Source: CAYXZP01 sp964469485 (GTDB lineage: Bacteria > Desulfobacterota > Binatia > UBA1149 > CAYXZP01). From it: DNA of 29,234 bases. The notes beneath the pieces were generated by a model. The model searched no databases. It worked only from the letters and a program-made list of their open reading frames with translations, and had not been told where the DNA came from. The translations under genes were made by a program, and so were the position numbers. The stretch lies in contig CAYXZP010000019.1 of assembly GCA_964469485.1 (NCBI GenBank), forward strand, positions 1 to 29,234. The letters are read 5' to 3'. Shown piece by piece: positions 1-7,000 of this stretch. Numbering within the stretch: the stretch's first letter is position 1; each line of letters opens with the position of its first letter.

Positions 1-259
1 AGACAACAAGGAAGAGCATCACCGCCGACCGCAGGCGACGCTCCCGCTCCCAGGCCCCGATGCTGGCCAAGGGCCAGAACGCCGTCGTGAAGGCCGAGAA
101 GAGTCCGACCGAGTAGACCCAAGCGATGACGTCGGCCGTCAGTTTACGGTCCAGGCCTGCGCCAAAGACCGCAAAGGTGCCAAGCGGGAAGGCCAACGCC
201 ACCGGGCCCAGGGTCAAGATACGAGCAAGCGTGAGGTCTCTGTGTCGAAACGCGGGCAA
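1..259 (-). CDS. Membrane protein of unknown function, N-terminal part
   Basis: Reading the minus strand from 259 to the window edge gives an uninterrupted frame whose residues look like an integral membrane protein. A short basic N-terminus (…FRHRDLTLAR) is followed by a hydrophobic helix (about residues 13-32), a polar turn (GLDRKLTAD), a second hydrophobic helix rich in aromatic residues, a charged loop (WERERRLRS) and the start of a third helix. The frame is closed upstream by a TAG at 287-289. The TTG at 257-259 is the first sensible start codon after it, though no good ribosome-binding site is visible. I do not recognise the family. It is cut by the left edge and lies downstream of, and on the same strand as, the tmRNA gene. 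Coding character is fairly convincing; function is not inferable. Confidence 0.5.
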   Translation of the reverse strand, partial: MPAFRHRDLTLARILTLGPVALAFPLGTFAVFGAGLDRKLTADVIAWVYSVGLFSAFTTAFWPLASIGAWERERRLRSAVMLFLVV

Positions 260-502
260 GCTATCTGACCGCTGCTGCGCGACCGGCTATCGGTGGTGTA
301 ATGGTCCCCATCCCAACTTCGTACCATTTAGAACTAGATGGTCTTTCAGGCTCCACCCAAGCCCCGGATCGTCTATCGGCTCGCGCAGCTTGGTCAGCTG
401 CTCGGACGTGAGCCCGAGCGTTCAGCGCTCGGGCTTCGACGGGTGCTGGGCCCGGTCCGCCTCATACCGGTCACCCCGGAGGTCGGTTCGAATTCATTGC
501 GA
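260..502. other. Gene-poor spacer downstream of the tmRNA gene
   Basis: No complete gene is supported here. The stretch holds a strong hairpin (411-435) and, on the minus strand at 287-421, an open frame of 44 codons between stops. That frame has plausible amino-acid composition (…SEQLTKLREPIDDPGLGW…) but no start codon. It may be a gene remnant or chance. Because tmRNA 3' ends are common integration targets, leftovers of an old insertion are possible, but no direct repeat of the tmRNA end is seen in this window. Confidence 0.3.
411..435 (-). terminator. GC-rich hairpin, possible tmRNA terminator
   Basis: A perfect inverted repeat with 10-bp arms (AGCCCGAGCG and its complement) encloses a 5-base loop. 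It lies 68 bases beyond the tmRNA 3' end in the direction of tmRNA transcription. There is no T-run after it on either strand, so it is not a canonical intrinsic terminator. It could also stabilise a precursor 3' end. Confidence 0.35.
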
Positions 503-855
503 TGGTGGAGGCGGGGGGAATCGAACCCCCGTCCGAAAGCACTCCACAAGAACCTCTACATGCTTATCGTGCGTTTTATTCTCGCCATGGGACGCTCCCA
601 CACGAGGGATCGTCCCGGGCCAGACGCCCTAAGTCTCGGTCGGGAGCCGGGCGACGGCTCTCCCTCCCCAGTCCGCTAGTACTCGCCCCGTTCCGGCCCG
701 CGGACACTGCCGGGCGGGACGCTCACGGCAGTTTAAGCCGCGAGAGCGTATTCGAAATTATCTGCAGTTAGTTTGCAGTCTGCCGGATTAACGAGTCAGC
801 AGAGCTCGGCATGCAATCCTTGCTTCATCACCTCCGTCGAACCCGGTTCGCCCCC
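503..855 (-). ncRNA. ssrA: Transfer-messenger RNA (tmRNA)
   Basis: tmRNA rescues ribosomes stalled on broken mRNAs and tags the nascent peptide for degradation, working with SmpB (encoded at 10851-11312). The 5' end on the minus strand (855 downward) starts GGGGGCGAACCGGGTTCGACGG, the hallmark tmRNA 5' sequence. The 3' end has a T-arm (GGGGG, loop TTCGATT, CCCCC) and the acceptor strand GCCTCC followed by ACCA. GGGGGC at 855-850 pairs with GCCTCC at 512-507, with one G-U. The gene is 353 bases long, close to the usual bacterial length, and CCA is encoded. The tag reading frame sits where expected. It is a one-piece, non-permuted tmRNA. Several open frames that cross this interval are artefacts of the RNA gene. 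Confidence 0.97.
733..765 (-). other. ssrA: tmRNA tag reading frame (ADNFEYALAA)
   Basis: On the minus strand a GCA resume codon at 765-763 opens a ten-codon frame, Ala-Asp-Asn-Phe-Glu-Tyr-Ala-Leu-Ala-Ala, ending in TAA at 735-733. The C-terminal YALAA is the conserved proteolysis signal recognised by ClpXP-type proteases. The upstream TAACT context matches the usual resume region. Confidence 0.9.
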
Positions 856-860
856 AGGTC

Positions 861-898
861 GTCGTTCGCCCCTGAATATAAGCCCTCAGGGGGACGAC
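861..898. promoter_or_regulatory. Inverted repeat around the probable tmRNA promoter
   Basis: The arms GTCGT…CCCCTGA and TCAGGGG…ACGAC form about 12 paired positions with a small asymmetric internal loop and a 10-base AT-rich loop. The loop reads TTATATTC on the minus strand, a plausible -10 element (TATATT) about 19 bases upstream of the mature tmRNA 5' end. That spacing leaves room for a leader removed by RNase P. No convincing -35 box is visible. The repeat could be an operator, or a terminator-like structure separating the divergent genes. Confidence 0.35.
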
Positions 899-1076
899 CG
901 CTAGAGGCCGGGTTGACGCATGGCGTTAATCGCGCCTTCGCCTGCCGCTAAACAAACGAATGTAGGTATTTGCCCTTACGCCCGCCATCCTCTTTGCGCT
1001 ACGATTTCCCTGGACGAAACGAGGGATAGCGGCTAGAGAAAACGTGGGGTTTCATACCCGCAAAGGAGTCATCGTT

Positions 1077-4000
1077 ATGAAGAGGCTGACACCACTCGCT
1101 CTCCTGCTCGCACTAGCCTTCACAGCCGCATCGATAAATGCGCCTCCCCCGGCCTTTGCGGTCTGCGGGGACGCTGTCCTGGACAGCGGCGAAGAATGCG
1201 ACGGCAGTAGCGTAGCTGGCTGCGGCGGCGGCCTTTGCAACTCCGACTGTACCTGCGCGGCGCCCGGCTGCGGTGACCCCAACGCCGATCTGTTCACTTG
1301 CAAAACGGCAGGGACCTCTTGTTCTACCAGTGACGACTGCAGCTCCGGGGACACCTGTGTAACCTCCCTTCTGGTCACCGACGCTTTGACGACGTTGAAG
1401 AAGGCCGTCTCCATAGACGTCGACTGCCAAGACGTGCGCTGCGACGTGAACGGCACCAAGAGCAACCGCACCTGCACGACGGACGCGACCGATTGTGACG
1501 CCGACACAGACTGCACGGTGTCGGGCGACACCTGCGACTACCCCTCCAGCCCCGTACTGGTGAGCGATGCATTGCTCGTCCTGAAACGGGCCGTTGGTAT
1601 CACCGGAACCGACACCGATCTCGCTTGCCCCGGCGTTGAGATAGACGACGTCACGGACCTTCCGTCGGCGACCGACCCGGTGACCGCGGCAGGCCAAGAC
1701 CTCAACGAGACGCTGCAGACCGCCAAGGCGGCACGGGCGGAAGAGGGGGAAACCGCGGCGACCAAGATCGATATTGCGTCCGGCGCCACTTTCTTCGAAG
1801 CGATCGCCGGAGACTCCCACAAGGACGTCAGCATCGGCGCCTGTGAGACCGTCAACCGCTACCGCAGTGCGCTGGACTGGGCCAAGGAAGGCGACAAGGT
1901 CCTTTGCTACCTCTCGAACATCGCCGGCAAACAGGCACCCAAGGTCTGCAGTAGCTCGGGGGCCAGCTGCACGACGGTCGCTGATTGCGGCAACTACTGC
2001 TCAGGCGGCGGCGCGACCTGCACCAGCGACGCCGATTGCACGGGTGAGGCCACCTGCGCGGCGGAGACCTGCGCGCCCAGTCTCGACATCTACGACGGCT
2101 CCGAGCACATCATCGATATGGCCATGGAGCATCCGGGCTTTTGCGTGGGCTACGCCACGGTCATGGACGTCGACGAGATCGACGCCTCCGGCGTCGACGT
2201 CACCTGCCGCGCCGATGCCGACTGCGCGAGCCTGTGTAGCGATACCGGCGCGACCTGCACCAGCAACGCCGATTGCACGGGCGGGGGCACCTGCACCTCG
2301 ACCGCGCCGTGCATGAGCTTCGACCAGGAATCCGGCGCGGACAACGTGCGCGTCAAGATCAAGGCCACGCGCGTCGGTGAGACCGGGTACAACATTTCCG
2401 CGTTCGAGATGTACGCTTGCGAGGACATCACCGGTGGCAGCTATGCGGTGCCCATCGTCGTGTATGACGAAACTACGCTCGGCGCTCTTCAGATCACGAT
2501 CGATTACAGCGCCGCAACGGGGTTCTTCGAAGGCACCGGCATAGACGTAGACTGCACCACCACACTCGAGGCCGGCGGCACCATCTTCGTGGCCAACGAC
2601 AACGACTCGGAGCAGGTTGTGTCGCTCGGCTACATCGACCTGTTCGGGTTCAGCACCGCACGCACCTGCACGACGGCCGGAACCGCCTGCAGCGCGGATT
2701 CGGGCTGCACGGTGTCGGGCGACACCTGCGACTACGCGACCGTTGCCACCTGCACCTTCACGACCACGGGCGGCAGCCTCTCAGCCACGGATTTCATCGT
2801 GACGGTGGATGACGCCTCGGACACCGCCGGAGAATCGCAGCGCCCAACGGCGGGGCTCGCCACCGCCGCGTCCTCTTCGTCCGGAAAGGTGCAGATGCAC
2901 TATGCCAACCAGGGCATAAACGGCGTCAACTTCACGATGCGTTCCAAGGGCGTCTTCGCCGACGAGTATGGCAGCGGCAGACATTCGGTGACCGTGACGG
3001 CCCCGCTCAACGACGCGGGCCAGTTCACCGGCTCGAAGACGATCGCCATCAATCTTCCCAACGACGAGGAAGTACAGCTCGAGAAGGGCACACGGCGTCT
3101 GCAGCTCAAGAACGCGATGCGCGCCAAGTTCGACGAGATCCTCGTGCCGATCNNNNNNNNNNCTGCGTTCGAGGACTCCGGCGCCGAAGGTGGCTCCGGG
3201 TTCGCCGGTGCCAGCGAGGAGACATTCTCCCAGACCGCTGACGACATCCTTATTCTCGGCGTCGAGCAGGGCTCTTTCCCCGGCGAGGCCGACGCGACCG
3301 GCAAGACCGACAGCGGCTGCGACAACTGCGACAACCGCATCATCAGCTACGCCCAGCTTGTCGACGACAACGCGGCGGCCTGTAGCACGAGCGGCACGGC
3401 CTGCGCCGTGGATTCCGACTGCACCGGTGACGGCGAGGTCTGCGAACTCGACTACTCGGTGTCCCTCATCGGCGTGGGAATCGGCGCGGCCAAGACCAGC
3501 ATGAAAGGCGAGCTGAGCTTCGCCCCCTGCACCGAGGAGACCTGCGCGGCCTGCAGCGAGAGCGGCGGGGGCTGCACGGACGGGACCTGCCCCTCGGTAT
3601 GCAGCACCGACCTGGACCAGGAATGCACCACGAGTTCCGACTGTGGCGGCGCCGACTGTCTTGCACAAACCTGCGACCCGTTCGAAGAAAGCTGCGACCG
3701 TTTCGAGCTTGAGACGGACGACGACGGCAACTGTATCGACGAATGGAACTTCTCGGTGGTCGAAGGCTGGAACGCCTCGGCCGAGGTCGATCAGGAAGCG
3801 GCCATCGACTACTTCGACGCGATCGCCGACATGAAGGTCTGCTCGACGAGCTGGACCGAGTGCACGGCCGACACCGACTGCCCCTCGGGAGAATCCTGCC
3901 AGGAGTTCCCCGACCACTCGGGCAAGACCGTGGCCTTCGAGAACGTGTGTAGCACCACTTCGAGCACGACCTGCTCGGCCGATACCGATTGCCCGCCCGG

Positions 4001-7000
4001 GGAGACCTGCCGGCTCGAAAAGTGGGACTGCGGCCCCAGCACCGACGCCGGCATCACCATTGCGGTCGACATGCTCATGGTGATGAACGAATGCGGCGAC
4101 ATGGCCGGTGACAAGGAGTCCTTCTCCTGCCACGACAGCGCCGGTGGCGACAACCAGAAAAGCTGCGACTGGGCGGATGCGCGCTGCAGCGTGATGGACA
4201 ATCCCTGCGACCCGAACGGTGACGGCAGCGAATGCGGCGGCGTGTGCAGCGGACAGAAGAATCCCTGCAGCGCCGACACCGACTGCCTGTCGGGCGAGAC
4301 CTGCACGGCGCAGACCTGCGTCGAGAGTACCTCCGCGTGCGACTTCGAGGACCCCTGCGACAGCAATTCACCTCCGCCTTACTGCTTCGACGCAGCCGAT
4401 CTCGAGGACTTTGACCCCTGTGACAAGAAGACCTGCGGTGACACCGGCATACCCTGTCAGAACGACGGTGACTGCGCCGGCGGCCAGACCTGTGCCAGCG
4501 ACGGAGTGGTCGACAGCGACGCGCCCCCCTTCTGTACGGGTGGCGGCGCCGACGCCGCGGGTGACTGCTGCAAGCCGAACCCCGGCTACGGTTGCAGCAA
4601 TTTCGGCGACTTGGTCACCGACGCCACGGCCGACCAGGTCCAGACCTGCGTCTGCGAGAAGGACGACTTCTGCTGCGGCGTCGATGAGGACCTTGACGGC
4701 ACGGTCGACTTCGGCGAGTGGGACGGCCCCTGCGTGGCGCTGGCCCATGAGTGCCTGGAGACCTACGACAGCGCAGGTGCGGGCTGCTTTACCGCCGCCA
4801 ACGACCCCTGCGCGGCCGACGAAGACGGCGTGGTGCCGTTCTGGTGCACCGGCACCGACGAGACCGATTTCTGGGTGACCGGCCAGGACTGGGGCTTCGA
4901 GGCCTCGTCCGCGGAAAAGGGCAACTGCTGCATGCCGACCTTCGGGGTGAAGGGCTGTGCCGTTGCCTCGGGCGAGACGGCAGCCAGCGGCAACTACCCC
5001 CTTGCCTGCCAGCTCGACGATGGTAGCTACGACTCGATCTGCGAGCAGATCTGCGCGTTCGACAGCTACTGCTGCGAGTACGAGTGGGATCCGCCCTGTG
5101 TGGGGGCGGCCAACGCCGTCATGCCTGAGGAAAGCGAATGCTTCAGCGACGACGCCGTGGCCGGCCAGAACGGCTTCGACCCCTGTCTGTCGCCCTACCC
5201 GCCGCCCTTCTGCATGACCATGATGATGGACTTCGGCGGCATGGGGGGCATAGGCGACTGCTGCATGCCGAACCCGAGCCCGGGCTGCGAGAACCCAGGG
5301 GTAAACGATGCCGTATGCGCCCAGGACGCATTCTGCTGCCAGGTCATGTGGGACGGAGCCTGCGTGCAACAGGTCGATTATCTAGGGAAAGCGACAGAGG
5401 ACGGAGGAGCCGGAATGGACTTCGGCGGCTTCGAGTGCTTCGGGGACCCTTGCGCCAGCGACTACCCACCGCCCTTCTGTTACGGTGATGATGCCGCAAA
5501 CTTCGATCCATGCAGCAGCGAAACCCCGCCGCCCTTCTGCGACGCCGGCGCGGAAGGTGACTGCTGCATGCCGAATTCCGGCCAGGGCTGTGAAGTTCCC
5601 GAAGTCGAGACCTGCGCCTGCGCCATAGACTCGTTCTGCTGCCCGGACTCAAACGGCGGCCATTGGGACGGCCCCTGCGTGGCTCTGGCATCGAACGAGT
5701 GCAACTCCGGCTGCTTTAGCGCCGAGAACGACCCCTGTATGGCCAATGATGACGGCCAAAAGCCCTTCTGGTGCATGGACGACTCCAACTGGGATAATCA
5801 GTTCGATACGGGAACCAACGACCCCTGCTTCTGCGAGATAGGCGATGATGTCTGCGAGGCGGGCAAGCCCTTCTTCTGCGTCGATGACGACCAGTGGACA
5901 AACTTCGGCGACCCGTGCTGGAACATTGAACCGGGAGAGCCTATCCCTGACTTCTGCGACCCCTGTAACACCCCATATCCACCGCTGAGCTGTTTCGGCG
6001 AGGGCAGCGCCATGGGCGGGTTCGACAACTTCGATCCCTGCTACAGCCCGATGCCACCACCGTGGTGCAATATGGACGAGAGTAGCAGTGCGTACGGTAA
6101 CTGCTGCTACGACCACCAGAGCGCGGGCTGTGACTCAGCGTGGCCCACGATTCAGACCTGCGTGTGTGACAAGGACCCCTTCTGTTGCGGAAACAACTTC
6201 GGTTACACCGGGGGTGAGGGCGGCCACTGGGACGGCGCATGCGTAGAACTGGCCAACAACTGCGGCCCCTCGCTCCCCACCGAGGTTGCATGGGACGGGA
6301 GCAGCAATCTTTGCTTCGACAACGCAGGCCAAGTTTGCACGGGCGGCGGCACAGGTAGCAATGACGGTAACTCCTGTACCTCAAGCGACCAGTGCGATGG
6401 CTGGTGTGAAGCGATGGACCCCTGCCAGAGCAGCAATCCGCCGATGTGGTGTGGTAACTATACTGGCACCCAGGAGTTAGGAGACTGCTGCGAACAGACC
6501 TGGGGAATGCCAGGCTGCAACTCGGGCACCGACGCCGACAGTGACGGCACAGACGATGTCCAGGAATGCGTCTGCGCCAAGGATAGCTATTGCTGCCAGG
6601 TCGAGTGGGACGGCCCGTGTGTCAACCTCGGGGCTTTCTGTGGTGCGGTATGTACCTTCGATGACCCCTGTGCCGGTGACTACCCGCCAGCACATTGCTA
6701 CGGGGACGACGCGGAGGACTTCGATCCCTGTGACGCAGCAAGCTACGAGGGGGATGCCGCCCAGATACCTGATTATTGCACAACCTACGGCGGTGGCTCA
6801 GAAGGCGAGTGCTGCGCCGCCAACACCGGCCAAGGTTGTACTACCCAACCTGGCCACCCCACGACACAACCCAGTGGGATCTTCGATAAGTGCAAGGTCG
6901 GGGCTAGCCACAAAGGGCCGGGTAGCGACACCTGGAACTCGGTCTGCGAGTGCGTATGCGCAGACGACCCATGGTGTTGCGGTGCAGAGGCCGAGTCACC

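Noticed and set aside
126..771. Plus-strand open frames running through the tmRNA gene
   Set aside because: They translate the antisense of a structural RNA (typical 'GGIEPP'/'ESNPRP' artefact) and overlap one another.
2781..4133. A 450-codon minus-strand frame opposite the giant gene
   Set aside because: Spans the N gap and mirrors the plus-strand codons; the plus strand has signal peptide, ribosome-binding site and repeated modules.
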